Under the pieces are notes generated by a model, which had not been told where the DNA came from, did not search any database, and worked only from the letters and a program-made list of their open reading frames with translations. The translations under genes and the position numbers were made by a program. A stretch of 64,000 nucleotides of DNA, from NCBI RefSeq assembly GCF_900099835.1, contig NZ_FNKP01000002.1:2947101-3011100 (forward strand), written 5' to 3'. Below are positions 18,461 to 27,589 of this stretch, piece after piece. This DNA is from Paraburkholderia fungorum. GTDB taxonomy: Bacteria; Pseudomonadota; Gammaproteobacteria; Burkholderiales; Burkholderiaceae. Position 1 is the first letter of the stretch, and each line of letters opens with the position of its first letter.

Positions 18461-20173
18461 TCAGATCAATGTGGCTTCTTCGTGCTCGACTTCGTGAACG
18501 CTGCGTTGTTCGTCACGGTCCTGGCCGTGACGTGAGAACTCGGGCGCGACGCGACTCACCTTATCGGAGGTGGACGCCGGCCGCTTCACGCTGCCGCCAT
18601 GTCGCGCGGGTGTCGCTTCGGCGATGGTGAACAGGCGCACCGCTTCATCGAGTACATCGGCCTGCTGGGCGAGGCTTTGCGCCGTCGCTGCCGCCTGCTC
18701 GACGAGCGCCGCGTTTTGCTGCGTGGCGCCGTCCAGATGCGAGACCGCCTGGTTGACCTGGCGAATCCCTTCGGCCTGTTCGCTGCTCGCGTTCGCCACC
18801 TCGACGATGATCGACGACACGCGCTCCACGGCCTCGTCGATCACACGCATCTGCGAGGTCGTGCGCGCGACCAGTTCGGTGCCCGCGGCGACTTCGCTCG
18901 CGCTCGCTTCGACCACCGACTTGATCTCCTTCGACGACGCCGCGCAACGTTGCGCCAGCATCCGCACCTCGCCCGCGACGACCGCAAACGAGCGGCCCGC
19001 CTCGCCCGCGCGCGCCGCTTCGACGGCGGCGTTCAGCGCGAGGATGTTGGTCTGGAACGCAATGCCGTCGATTACGCCGGTGATGTCCGCGATGCGCCGC
19101 GAGGCTGCCGTGATACCCGCCATGGTCTGCTCGACCTGGCCGGCGATCTTGCCGCCGACCGCCGCCGCCGCTTGCGCGTCGCGCGCCAGATCGAGCGCGC
19201 GCACGCTGGCATCGGCGTTGGCCTGGACGGTGGTGGTCAACTGTTCCATCGTCGCGGCGGTTTCTTCGAGCGACGCCGCCTGCAACTCGGTGCGGCGCGC
19301 GAGATCGACGTTGCCGCTGGAAATTTCCCGCGCGTTGTCGAGCATGCCGGTGATCTGCGCGCGTACGTCGTAGACGATTGCCGCGAGATTCGCCTTCAAC
19401 TGATTCATTGCTTGCAGCACGTCGCCGAGATCGTCGTGACGCGCGATGTGCAGATCGGCGGTCAGATCGCCCGCCGCCAGGCGCGTCGCGAAGCCCGACA
19501 TATCCTGGATTGGCGCAGCGAGCTGGCGCGTCAGCATGCGCCACGACACGAAGCTGATCGCAGCGGTGACGCCGAAGCCGATCCAGAACGGCACGGGCGG
19601 CGCGCCTTCCCAACTGATCAGACCGGTGGCAAGCAGCGCCAGTGGCGTCAACGCGTAGCCGGAAGCCGCGCGCGTCGCCACCGGCAGACGCATCAACGCC
19701 TGCAGGCGGCCCGCCACGCCGGTGCGCACGACCGCGCCGCGCCGCAGCCTCAGGCCGCGCGCTTCACCGGCCCGCATGCGGGCGTACAAGGCTTCGGCGT
19801 CGCGCACGGCTTCGCGGTCCGGCTTGATCCGCACGCTCAGATAACCGACCACGGTGCCTTTCTCGACCACCGGCGTGACGTTCGCGTGAACCCAGTAGTG
19901 ATCGCCGTTCTTGCGGCGATTCTTGACGAGCGCGGTCCATGGACGTCCATCGCGGATCGTCGTCCACATGTCTTCGAACGCTTCGCGCGGCATGTCGGGA
20001 TGGCGGATCAGATTGTGCGGCTGGCCGATCAGCTCATCGCGCGTAAAGCCCGAAACGGCGATGAAGGCCGGATTGCAGTACTGGATGCGGCCGGTCAGAT
20101 CGGTCGCGGAGACAAGCATGTGTGACGAAGGGAATTCGTACTCGTGCCCGGAAACAGGCTGGTTGTTGCGCAT
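18461..20173 (-). CDS. Aer-like methyl-accepting chemotaxis protein with PAS domain
   Basis: A 570-residue receptor. The N-terminal PAS domain (about 10-110) carries [16 protein letters not shown] and [15 protein letters not shown], like Aer, the FAD-binding energy-taxis receptor. Two hydrophobic segments near 185-225 form a membrane hairpin. A HAMP-like part follows, then the MCP signalling domain with the conserved tip [25 protein letters not shown] use the ATG at 20173, with AAGGAAA 6 bases upstream; the frame extends to 20221 but that part lacks a ribosome-binding site. It likely reports redox or oxygen changes to the flagellar motor. Confidence 0.9.
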   Translation of the reverse strand: MRNNQPVSGHEYEFPSSHMLVSATDLTGRIQYCNPAFIAVSGFTRDELIGQPHNLIRHPDMPREAFEDMWTTIRDGRPWTALVKNRRKNGDHYWVHANVTPVVEKGTVVGYLSVRIKPDREAVRDAEALYARMRAGEARGLRLRRGAVVRTGVAGRLQALMRLPVATRAASGYALTPLALLATGLISWEGAPPVPFWIGFGVTAAISFVSWRMLTRQLAAPIQDMSGFATRLAAGDLTADLHIARHDDLGDVLQAMNQLKANLAAIVYDVRAQITGMLDNAREISSGNVDLARRTELQAASLEETAATMEQLTTTVQANADASVRALDLARDAQAAAAVGGKIAGQVEQTMAGITAASRRIADITGVIDGIAFQTNILALNAAVEAARAGEAGRSFAVVAGEVRMLAQRCAASSKEIKSVVEASASEVAAGTELVARTTSQMRVIDEAVERVSSIIVEVANASSEQAEGIRQVNQAVSHLDGATQQNAALVEQAAATAQSLAQQADVLDEAVRLFTIAEATPARHGGSVKRPASTSDKVSRVAPEFSRHGQDRDEQRSVHEVEHEEATLI

Positions 20174-20432
20174 GGCTTTCCTTGCTGATGCAGATGCGCG
20201 TGAGCGCATGGTGCAAGGCATAACGGCAAATGACCCCGGAATCTTTAGGGCTTCCCAGTAAAACGCTCAGGTTTTGCCTGGACTTTGCCGTTACTGCAGG
20301 GTTGCCTCGAGACGATGCTGAAATCCGGATCGCCACGAGCAGGATTGTCTAAGATGGGATAGCAGTCACCGACCCTTATTAACCGCGATCGGCACTTACG
20401 TCGGCACCTACGCTCACCATTCGGGGTGATTC

Positions 20433-21638
20433 ATGAATGTCGGAGTATTCGCAACCCTGGTCGCCACATCTTTCGTGCTGCTGCTCGGCGAAAAACTCGT
20501 CCAGTGGATCGCGGTCCTGCGGACCTACTCGATTCCCGCTCCGGTGGTCGGCGGCCTGCTCGTCGCGCTTGCTGTCCTGTTGATCAGGCTGGTTTCGAAC
20601 GTGCCGGTGCGCTTCGATTCCGCGCTGCAAACGCCGCTGATGTTCGCGTTTTTTTCCACCATCGGTCTCAACGCGAATTTTTCCAGCCTGAAAGCGGGCG
20701 GTCCCGTGCTGGTCCGTTTTCTCGCGCTGGTCAGCGGGCTGCTGATTCTGCAGAACGTGCTGGGGTTGGGGCTGGCATTCGCGCTCGGCGTCGATCCGCT
20801 GTTCGGTTTGCTGGGCGGCTCGATCACGATGTCCGGCGGACATGGAACGGGCGCCGCGTGGAGCCAGATCTTCGCCGAACATCACGGATTGCAGTCCGCC
20901 AGCGAGATCGCCATCGGCTGCGCGACGTTCGGCCTGGTGGTCGGCGGCGTGCTCGGCGGTCCAATTGCGCGCTACCTGATGCGCAAACTCGGCGATAAGG
21001 AACGGCAGCGGCTCAGGCAGCAGGAAGCGGAACAAACGCTGGTCTTCGAAGAACCCAAGGCCGAGCAGCCGACCACGCCTGCCGCTTTCATCACCACGCT
21101 CGCGTTGATCTCGGTGTGTCTGACCTTGGGCGAGATCGTCGCCGACTGGCTGGCCGGAACGCCTTTCGAAATGCCGACCTTCGTTTGCGTGCTGTTTATC
21201 GGCGTGATTCTGAACAATGGGTTGCCGTTTGTCGGCGTGAAAATTCCGCAGCATGCGGTCGCGCTGCTGGGCAACGTCAGCCTCGCGCTTTTTCTGGCGA
21301 TGGCGCTGATGAGGCTCGACCTCTGGGAACTCGCCGGACTGGCGCTCCCCGTGCTCACGATCCTCGCTGGACAAACCGTGCTCACGGCGGTCTATATCGT
21401 CTTCGTGACTTTTCCCGCGATGGGCCGCGACTACGACGCGGTCGTGCTGAGCACGGCGCAATGCGGGCTGGGGATGGGCGCGACGCCGACCGCCATCGCG
21501 AACATGCAGGCGGTGACGCATCGCTTCGGCCATTCCCATACGGCGTTTCTGATTGTGCCGATGGTCGGCGCGTTCTTCATGGATATCGTCAACGCGATCG
21601 TGATCAAGCTGTTTCTTATGCTGCCGTTTTTCCGTTGA
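20433..21638 (+). CDS. gltS: Sodium/glutamate symporter, GltS family
   Basis: A 401-residue membrane protein with the two inverted halves of the ESS/GltS family. The glycine-rich re-entrant loops are visible (GGSITMSGGHGTGAAW and CGLGMGATPTAIANMQAV). It should import glutamate with sodium. GGGGTGA precedes the ATG by 5 bases. The 211 bases upstream, shared with the divergent receptor gene, should contain its promoter. It converges with the PhyH gene 13 bases on. Confidence 0.88.
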   Translation: MNVGVFATLVATSFVLLLGEKLVQWIAVLRTYSIPAPVVGGLLVALAVLLIRLVSNVPVRFDSALQTPLMFAFFSTIGLNANFSSLKAGGPVLVRFLALVSGLLILQNVLGLGLAFALGVDPLFGLLGGSITMSGGHGTGAAWSQIFAEHHGLQSASEIAIGCATFGLVVGGVLGGPIARYLMRKLGDKERQRLRQQEAEQTLVFEEPKAEQPTTPAAFITTLALISVCLTLGEIVADWLAGTPFEMPTFVCVLFIGVILNNGLPFVGVKIPQHAVALLGNVSLALFLAMALMRLDLWELAGLALPVLTILAGQTVLTAVYIVFVTFPAMGRDYDAVVLSTAQCGLGMGATPTAIANMQAVTHRFGHSHTAFLIVPMVGAFFMDIVNAIVIKLFLMLPFFR

Positions 21639-21651
21639 CGAAGCATCACGC

Positions 21652-22845
21652 TCAGGCTTCCCTTCGCGACGCCTGTTCGCGGATCGCCGCGCAAAATCTG
21701 TCGACGTTCCACGTTTCGTGAAGCGCGCGAGCAAACAGATCCTGCTGACTCTCGGGAGCGAGGCCGCCGAGCGGCGGGTCGCGGTCGAGATTCGTCGGAA
21801 ACGGATAGCCTTCGGCACATGACGCCACCGCCGCATCGACTTCGGCTTGCGTCATGCTCGACGTCACTACGCATTCGCGTAAGACCGGATACAGCGCCTC
21901 ACACATCTTCGCGCGATTCAGCGATTCCATCGCGCGGCCATACGCCGATGAAATCTGCAAAAGATTCGCCATGCGCTGCACCGACGTTGTCCTGTTCGTG
22001 CCGGCTGCGTGAAACAGCGCCGGGCTGAAAAAGATCGCATCGCCCTTTTCAAGCGGCAACTGCACGAAGTGCGTCTCGAAGTAATCGCGGAAATCCTCGC
22101 GACGCCACGCGAGATAACCCGGCGCATATCGCTGCGAAAACGGCAGCAGTTTCGTCGGGCCGCTTTCCACGGGCATGTCGCTGTGAGCAACCGCGCCCTG
22201 CAGCGTGAGAAAGGGCGACATTGTGTGAACGTGCGGCGGGTAGCGCTCGGCTTGCGCGACGGTCTGGAAACCGAGGTGATAGTCGCGATGTGCCTGTTGC
22301 GCCTGTCCGCCGGGGCGAACGACATTCACTTGCGACGTCACCTGAAAGTGCGGCCCGAGCCATGCCTCGGCGATGCCAGCCAGCACCGCGTTCGAATAGT
22401 AGCGGGCGAACACCGACGGAGCGCGTAGACACAGCTTCTCCTGCGCGTTCCAGATGCGATCGTTGGCACCCGCCTTGGCGAAATGATCGGCGGCTGCAGC
22501 ACCGGCTTCGCGCTCTTCGCGGATGATCGATTCGAAGACCTGGGTGGCGTCGTCGACGGCTGCGGTGTCGGTATAAACGTGTTTGAGCACCAGCACGCCC
22601 GCGCCGCGATTCAACACGTCGGCCCACTCGGCCTGCAATTGCGCGCGATGCGGTGCGCTGTCGAGCGTGTCGCGGAGCGCGCGGCAGTCGTACAGCGGGA
22701 TGTTCTCGCGTAGATCGGCCGCGAACTTCAGATTAGTGTCTTCGGGCTGCGACTGGAGTACGGCGACAAAGCCCTGAAGTGAGCAGTCACGCTCTCTGTA
22801 CCAATGGGTCGGCGGCGTTTCGTGGCGCGAGTCGGTGCGGCTCAT
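21652..22845 (-). CDS. Phytanoyl-CoA dioxygenase (PhyH) family protein
   Basis: A 397-residue protein that looks like an Fe(II)/2-oxoglutarate dioxygenase. The metal-binding triad is probably H and D in QAHRDYHLG plus the distal H in FFSPALFHAAGTN, followed by an arginine (NR) that could bind 2-oxoglutarate. GGGGAGA stands 6 bases before the ATG. Family members hydroxylate lipids, ectoine or secondary metabolites. There is no biosynthetic neighbour to narrow the substrate. Confidence 0.78.
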   Translation of the reverse strand: MSRTDSRHETPPTHWYRERDCSLQGFVAVLQSQPEDTNLKFAADLRENIPLYDCRALRDTLDSAPHRAQLQAEWADVLNRGAGVLVLKHVYTDTAAVDDATQVFESIIREEREAGAAAADHFAKAGANDRIWNAQEKLCLRAPSVFARYYSNAVLAGIAEAWLGPHFQVTSQVNVVRPGGQAQQAHRDYHLGFQTVAQAERYPPHVHTMSPFLTLQGAVAHSDMPVESGPTKLLPFSQRYAPGYLAWRREDFRDYFETHFVQLPLEKGDAIFFSPALFHAAGTNRTTSVQRMANLLQISSAYGRAMESLNRAKMCEALYPVLRECVVTSSMTQAEVDAAVASCAEGYPFPTNLDRDPPLGGLAPESQQDLFARALHETWNVDRFCAAIREQASRREA

Positions 22846-22961
22846 GGTGTCTCCCCATCGGTGGATTGTCTGGTGTCAACAATAGTCCTCCGACGCGCGG
22901 TTGCGTAAGCCTGAATCCCTCAGAAACACCTCGCATACCGAGTCACACCGGTTCGACGGCC

Positions 22962-22993
22962 AAAAAAAAGCCGCGGGCAGATTGCCGCGGCTT
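22962..22993 (-). terminator. Intrinsic terminator of the GntP permease gene
   Basis: AAGCCGCGG (22968-22976) pairs with CCGCGGCTT (22985-22993). Eight A bases on the plus strand (22962-22969) give the T-run on the minus strand. It lies about 180 bases past the permease stop. The rest of 22846-23173 shows no gene. Confidence 0.85.
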
Positions 22994-23173
22994 GAACACA
23001 CACGCCGACCGATGAGGTGCCGACGTCCAATAAAATCCTAGCGATGCGTCAGCGTTGAAACAATCGGGTTTCTCGTCTGACGTTTTATCGCCGTGCGCAA
23101 AGGCTCATGTACACGGCGTGGCAAGAAAAATTTTCGCGCGGATGTTGTAAAAAACCAAGCGCGCGAGCCGCTG

Positions 23174-24574
23174 TTAAACCAGCCCGGTCATGTAATACAC
23201 CGCGATGACGAAGAACACGGCCAAGGTCTTGATGACCGTCACCGCGAAGATGTCGCGATACGACTGACGATGCGTCAATCCCGTCACCGCCAGCAGCGTG
23301 ATCACCGCGCCGTTGTGCGGCAGCGTGTCCATCCCGCCGCTCGCCATCGCGACCACGCGGTGCAGCACTTCCATCGGAATCTGCGCGGCTTGCGCGCCCT
23401 TGATGAACGTGTCGGACATCGCCGCGAGCGCGATGCTCATGCCGCCCGACGCCGAACCCGTGATCCCCGCCAGCGTGCTGACCGACACCGCCGCATTGAC
23501 GAGCGGATTCGGAATGCTCTTGAGCGCATTGCTGACCACCAGGAAGCCCGGCAGAGCGGCAATCACGCCGCCAAAGCCGTATTCCGACGCGGTATTCAGC
23601 GACGCCAGCAGCGCACCCGCCACCGCAGCCTTGGTGCCGACCGCAAAACGCTGGCTCACGCGTCCGAACGCTGTGACCACGACCATGATGATGCCGAGCA
23701 GCAACGCGCCCTGCACGGCCCAGATTGCGACCAGGCTCTTGACCGTGGTTTCGACCGGCGCATGCAGACCCGGCAGGATGTCCGGCGTGATGGTGTACGT
23801 CGCGCCGTACCAGGAGGGAATCCAGCGCGTCAGCAGGAAGTTCGCGACGCCGACCACGATCAGCGGTGCAACCGCCAGCAGCGGATGCGGCAGTTGCTTC
23901 GATTCGACGCGTTCCGGCTCGTTGACCAGATCGGTGCCATAGCCTTCGCCGGTTGCCATCGCCGCACGACGACGCCATTCGAGATACGTCAGACCGACCA
24001 CGATGATGAACAGCGAGCCGATCACGCCGAGTGCGGGCGCGGCCCATGACGTCGTCTTGAAGAACGTGGTCGGGATGATGTTCTGGATCTGCGGCGTACC
24101 CGGCAGCGAATCCATCGTGAACGAGAAGGCGCCGAGCGCGATTGCCCCGGGCATCAACCGCTTCGGAATATTGCTCTGGCGATACAGCTCGGCGGCGAAC
24201 GGATAAACTGCGAACACCACCACGAACAGCGACACGCCGCCATAGGTGAGCAGCGCGCACACCGCGACGATCACCGCATTCGCGCGCGACCGGCCGATAT
24301 AGCGGATCGCGGCGGCGACGATCGATTCCGAGAAGCCGGACAGTTCGATGACCTTGCCGAACACGGCGCCGAGCAGAAACACCGGGAAGTACAGCTTCAC
24401 GAACCCGACCATCTTGTCCATGAAGATGCCGGTGAACACCGGCGCGACGGCGGCGGGTTCGGTCAGCAGAACGGCGGCGAGCGCCGCGATCGGCGCGAAC
24501 AGAATGACGCTGTAGCCGCGATACGCGGCAAACATCAGAAACGCCAGTGCGGCGAGGACGATGACAAAGGACAT
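23174..24574 (-). CDS. GntP-family carboxylate permease
   Basis: A 466-residue permease with about 12 membrane segments of the GntP/citrate-proton family (YGGVSLFVVVFAVYPFAAELYR, GAFSFTMDSLPGTPQIQNIIP, ASGGMDTLPHNGAVITLL). In Pseudomonas a GntP-type permease beside a sigma-54-type regulator serves 3-hydroxybutyrate uptake, so a short hydroxyacid or keto acid is a fair guess. GGAG lies 6 bases before the ATG. It is divergent from the AAA+ regulator and has a sigma-54-like promoter and three operator copies in the shared 310 bp. Confidence 0.88.
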   Translation of the reverse strand: MSFVIVLAALAFLMFAAYRGYSVILFAPIAALAAVLLTEPAAVAPVFTGIFMDKMVGFVKLYFPVFLLGAVFGKVIELSGFSESIVAAAIRYIGRSRANAVIVAVCALLTYGGVSLFVVVFAVYPFAAELYRQSNIPKRLMPGAIALGAFSFTMDSLPGTPQIQNIIPTTFFKTTSWAAPALGVIGSLFIIVVGLTYLEWRRRAAMATGEGYGTDLVNEPERVESKQLPHPLLAVAPLIVVGVANFLLTRWIPSWYGATYTITPDILPGLHAPVETTVKSLVAIWAVQGALLLGIIMVVVTAFGRVSQRFAVGTKAAVAGALLASLNTASEYGFGGVIAALPGFLVVSNALKSIPNPLVNAAVSVSTLAGITGSASGGMSIALAAMSDTFIKGAQAAQIPMEVLHRVVAMASGGMDTLPHNGAVITLLAVTGLTHRQSYRDIFAVTVIKTLAVFFVIAVYYMTGLV

Positions 24575-24643
24575 TGGGTCTCCAAAGCTTGGTTGTTCTA
24601 CGTGTAAGCCATCCTGATCATGCGACGGCCCGGCCCCTCAAGT

Positions 24644-24657
24644 GCTGGCTCCGTGCC
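24644..24657 (-). promoter_or_regulatory. Candidate sigma-54 promoter of the GntP permease
   Basis: Read on the minus strand this is GGCACGGAGCCAGC: the invariant GG (-24) and GC (-12) with exactly 10 bases between, and a GGCACG -24 box. Transcription would start near 24632, giving a leader of about 58 bases. The -12 box (CAGCA) is poorer than the TTGCA consensus. Confidence 0.55.
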
Positions 24658-24733
24658 GCGCAAGCCGCTTTGTCTAATGCGTTGATTGCACAGGCCAAAG
24701 CTGAAATACGAGATTCGGCCGATTGTACCCAAA

Positions 24734-24751
24734 CGTCTCCAAAACGGGACG
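24734..24751. promoter_or_regulatory. Operator copy 1, TGTCTC-N6-GAGACA type
   Basis: CGTCTC-CAAAAC-GGGACG, an imperfect 18-bp palindrome. It is the copy closest to the permease promoter, about 80 bp upstream of its -24 element, which is normal for an enhancer site of an AAA+ activator. Confidence 0.65.
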
Positions 24752-24810
24752 CAATTTAGCTGAACATAAGCTGAACTGAGGTTAAACCCCTATAAAACCG
24801 GCCTATTGAC

Positions 24811-24828
24811 TGTCTCTCTAATGAGATA
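24811..24828. promoter_or_regulatory. Operator copy 2
   Basis: TGTCTC-TCTAAT-GAGATA, an 18-bp palindrome with one mismatch. Its centre is 21 bp, two helical turns, from copy 3. Confidence 0.7.
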
Positions 24829-24831
24829 AGC

Positions 24832-24849
24832 TGTCTACAAAACGAGACA
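24832..24849. promoter_or_regulatory. Operator copy 3
   Basis: TGTCTA-CAAAAC-GAGACA, an 18-bp palindrome with one mismatch, ending 35 bp before the regulator start codon. It shares the CAAAAC spacer with copy 1. Its position suggests autoregulation as well as activation of the permease. Confidence 0.7.
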
Positions 24850-24884
24850 GCCTGATTAGAACAATATCTGGAGACCGCGACAGC

Positions 24885-26354
24885 ATGATGAACGACTGGG
24901 CCGGCGTGCCTGCCAACTATGGCGATGTATTGCGCCGGGCGATGGACTCGCTTTTCCGCACATTCGAAAATTTCAGCGAAGGCACGTTTATCGTCGACGC
25001 CGACGCGCGCGTCGTCTGGATCAACAAGCGCTATGCGGCGCGATTCGGCTTTTCCGATCCGCAGCAGGCAGTGGGACGCGATTGCGAAGCGGTGATCCCC
25101 AACAGTCTGATGCGCGAAGTCGTGAACACCGGTAAGCCGATTCTGCTGGACATCATGGAGACGGATCGCGAGCCGCTCGTCGTTACCCGCTTGCCGCTGA
25201 AAGACGATGCGGGCGCGACGGTCGGCGCGGTCGGCTTTGCGCTGTTCGACGAACTGAAGGCGCTGACGCCGTTGTTTTCCCACTATTCGCGCGTGCAGGA
25301 AGAGTTGATCGCCACGCGCCAGTCGCTCGCTCAGGCGCGGCGGGCCAGATATACGTTCGGCAGTTTTGTCGGCACGAGCGCGGCGAGCCTCGAGGTGAAG
25401 CGCCAGGCGCGACGCGCGGCGCAACTCGAATCGCCGGTCTTGCTGCTGGGTGAAACCGGCACCGGCAAGGAGTTGCTCGCGCATGCGATCCACGGCGGCT
25501 CGGCGCGCGCGAATCAGCCGCTGGTGACAGTCAACGTCGCGGCGATTCCAGATACCCTGCTCGAAGCCGAATTCTTCGGCGCGGCGTCCGGCGGCGCGGA
25601 TCAGAAAGGGCGGGTCGGCAAGTTCGAACTGGCGAACGGCGGCACGCTGTTTCTCGATGAAATCGGCGATATGCCGCTGTCCGTCCAGGGCAAATTGCTG
25701 CGAGTGCTTCAGGACAAGGAGTTCGAGCCGCTCGACTCGAACCGGATCGTCCACGCGGATGTGCGGATCATCGCCGCCACCTCCGCGGATCTGCCCGCGC
25801 TGGTCGCGGCGGGACGTTTTCGCGCGGATCTGTTTTATCGGCTGAACGTGCTGACGATCCACGCGCCCGCATTGCGCGAACGCACGTCCGACATCGAGGC
25901 GCTCGCCTACGCCATGCTGGAAGATCTGTCGACGCAAACGCGCGGCGGCAGTCACGTGGAGCTTCATGACGACGCGTTGCGGGTGCTGTGCGCCTATGCG
26001 TGGCCGGGCAATGTCCGCGAGTTGCGCAATACGCTGGAGCGGGTCGTCATGCTTTCGGACAGCGAGCGGATCGACGCGCAGGCGCTGGCGTCGTTTCTCG
26101 GGCCGGTGCAAGGCAGCACGCATGCGGGGCGGGTCGCCGCCATGCCTTCGCCGACGCCCGCGCCGACTATCGCGTCAGGCGTCGTCGCCGACGAACCCGC
26201 GTTGTGGAGCGACGCCATGGCTACCTTCGAAAAGCGCTTCCTGATCGACGCATTGCGCGCGAATGGCGGCCGCGTGATCGACACCGCCAGCCAGATCGGC
26301 ATGGGCCGGGCTACGCTTTACAAGAAGATCGCGGCATACGGCATCGGCGTTTGA
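24885..26354 (+). CDS. PAS-AAA+-Fis type transcriptional regulator without a GAFTGA loop
   Basis: A 489-residue regulator in three parts: a PAS-like sensor (about 20-125), a sigma-54-interaction-type AAA+ domain and a Fis-type helix-turn-helix ([22 protein letters not shown]). Walker A is GETGTGKE (189-196); Walker B is TLFLDEIG (254-261). The sigma-54 contact loop, normally GAFTGA, is not there: after FFG the sequence reads [16 protein letters not shown], about three residues shorter than usual. It could act at sigma-70 promoters, as TyrR does, or have an unusual contact. The three operators in front of it suit a Fis-type dimer. Confidence 0.87.
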   Translation: MMNDWAGVPANYGDVLRRAMDSLFRTFENFSEGTFIVDADARVVWINKRYAARFGFSDPQQAVGRDCEAVIPNSLMREVVNTGKPILLDIMETDREPLVVTRLPLKDDAGATVGAVGFALFDELKALTPLFSHYSRVQEELIATRQSLAQARRARYTFGSFVGTSAASLEVKRQARRAAQLESPVLLLGETGTGKELLAHAIHGGSARANQPLVTVNVAAIPDTLLEAEFFGAASGGADQKGRVGKFELANGGTLFLDEIGDMPLSVQGKLLRVLQDKEFEPLDSNRIVHADVRIIAATSADLPALVAAGRFRADLFYRLNVLTIHAPALRERTSDIEALAYAMLEDLSTQTRGGSHVELHDDALRVLCAYAWPGNVRELRNTLERVVMLSDSERIDAQALASFLGPVQGSTHAGRVAAMPSPTPAPTIASGVVADEPALWSDAMATFEKRFLIDALRANGGRVIDTASQIGMGRATLYKKIAAYGIGV

Positions 26355-26446
26355 AAGTCCCGCCAGCCCGCGACGGCGAATGACGCAGCGCAATGTCCGC
26401 GTGGCACAATCGCGAGATCGAAAAACAAGACGTATCGGGGCATCAA

Positions 26447-26713
26447 ATGAAACGCACTTTCTCCTCTTTTGCACGCCGCGCCTGCTGCGCCACGCTGGCT
26501 GCGGGCGCGCTCGCGTCTGCGCTGGGCGGTTGCAGCAGTAGCCCGCCGCTGTTTCTGTCCGACGGCAGGCAAACCACGCTGGTTCAGTGCCCCGCCGGTT
26601 CCGACAATTGCTCGCAGCAGGCCACCGCGAGCTGTGGCGGCGCGTTCGATGTCGTCCGCCAGACCACCGATAACGGCACGCTCAACTTGATTTACGCCTG
26701 CCGCACAAAATAA
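26447..26713 (+). CDS. Small lipoprotein
   Basis: An 88-residue protein with a lipoprotein signal peptide ending in the lipobox LGGC (ALASALGGCSSSPP). The mature part has three further cysteines (QCPAGSDNCSQQ, SCGG) plus one near the end. I use the ATG at 26447, which gives a proper signal peptide; the frame stays open upstream to 26393. Function unknown. A perfect hairpin follows its stop. Confidence 0.72.
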   Translation: MKRTFSSFARRACCATLAAGALASALGGCSSSPPLFLSDGRQTTLVQCPAGSDNCSQQATASCGGAFDVVRQTTDNGTLNLIYACRTK

Positions 26714-26717
26714 CGAA

Positions 26718-26738
26718 ACGCCAGCGCAATGCTGGCGT
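26718..26738 (+). terminator. Hairpin after the lipoprotein gene
   Basis: ACGCCAGC (26718-26725) pairs perfectly with GCTGGCGT (26731-26738) around GCAAT, five bases past the stop. There is no T-run. Confidence 0.6.
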
Positions 26739-27230
26739 GGTGGATTAAGGTTAACCCGTATTTTCTCTATTCAGTCCGCTATAACGGCGGACCTGTCGAT
26801 TCCTCCCCAGATTCCCCGTATCGCCCGCCCCAGCGCGTATTAATTCAAACGACGGCCATTGGCGCACGCGCATATCCGTCATAAATATCTGTGCGTAATA
26901 TGCATCCGTACTACGGGTAGTATGCGTATCAGATACCAAGGCGGCTTTGGCTTTAAGTCACGAGCGTTGATGCGTATTAAATAATCAGCCGCTTTTTCGT
27001 CATTGCACGAGGGTCGGTGCGGAAACCAACGGAGCGCTGATTGTCCCGGCAGTAATCTCTATTTACGGGTTCGGGATCAAACATAAACGCAGGTTTTTCC
27101 GCTTTTTTTAGAGACGGAAAAACATTCAAGCATAATTTTCCGTTCCGGTAAGAGTGACATCCATTGCGGCACGTTTCATGCATAGAGAATTCGACTTTGC
27201 ATTAATTCAATGAGAATGACGGGGATAGCA
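26739..27230. other. AT-rich intergenic region with an inverted repeat
   Basis: About 490 bases, clearly richer in AT than the window average. The only strong structure is GTTTTTCCG (27093-27101) against CGGAAAAAC (27115-27123), a perfect 9-bp inverted repeat around a T-rich 13-base loop, 108 bases before the small gene at 27231. The leftward open frames here (26751-26939, 26977-27183) lack ribosome-binding sites and family features. Confidence 0.5.
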
Positions 27231-27434
27231 ATGAATCATCATCAACTCGAAAAAGATATTCAGCACCTGGAACACGTGATTTCGCATATTTCCGCTGAAG
27301 ACCGAATCCCGCTGTCCTACTGGCGTAGCCGTATCGAACTGGTGTCCGGCGCGGTGCGGGTGCCCGCGCAGGCCAGCCGGGTCAAACGTCTGACCGCCGC
27401 TCTTTCGGCTCTGGAGAATCGGCAGAAAGCCTGA
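27231..27434 (+). CDS. Small hypothetical protein, 67 aa
   Basis: A 67-residue, mainly helical, soluble protein (MNHHQLEKDIQHLEHVISHI ... RVKRLTAALSALENRQK). GGGG lies 8 bases before the ATG at 27231; an in-frame ATG at 27210 would add seven residues. The family is not recognised. It has its own AT-rich upstream region and could be a small regulator or adaptor, but nothing proves this. Confidence 0.6.
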   Translation: MNHHQLEKDIQHLEHVISHISAEDRIPLSYWRSRIELVSGAVRVPAQASRVKRLTAALSALENRQKA

Positions 27435-27494
27435 TTGCCGGCTTGAATGTGCAGGTTGCGGTGGCAGTGGAGTGCAGTCGTGTAACCTTCGGCG

Positions 27495-27531
27495 ACGTAA
27501 CGTTTTCTGCAAGAATGACGGAACGTAACGT
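27495..27531. repeat. Direct repeat ACGTAACGT upstream of the hydrolase gene
   Basis: ACGTAACGT occurs at 27495-27503 and again at 27523-27531, 28 bp apart, within 100 bases of the serine hydrolase start. It is a possible pair of regulator half-sites. Confidence 0.4.
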
Positions 27532-27589
27532 GTGAGCGGGCAGTCGGGCCGCGTGTCGGGGGTCTCTCCATCCACTGAACAGGACAAAC

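Noticed and set aside
25561..25640. A frameshift as the cause of the missing GAFTGA loop
   Set aside because: The frame is intact on both sides with Walker A and B in the same frame, and the alternative frames do not show GAFTGA.
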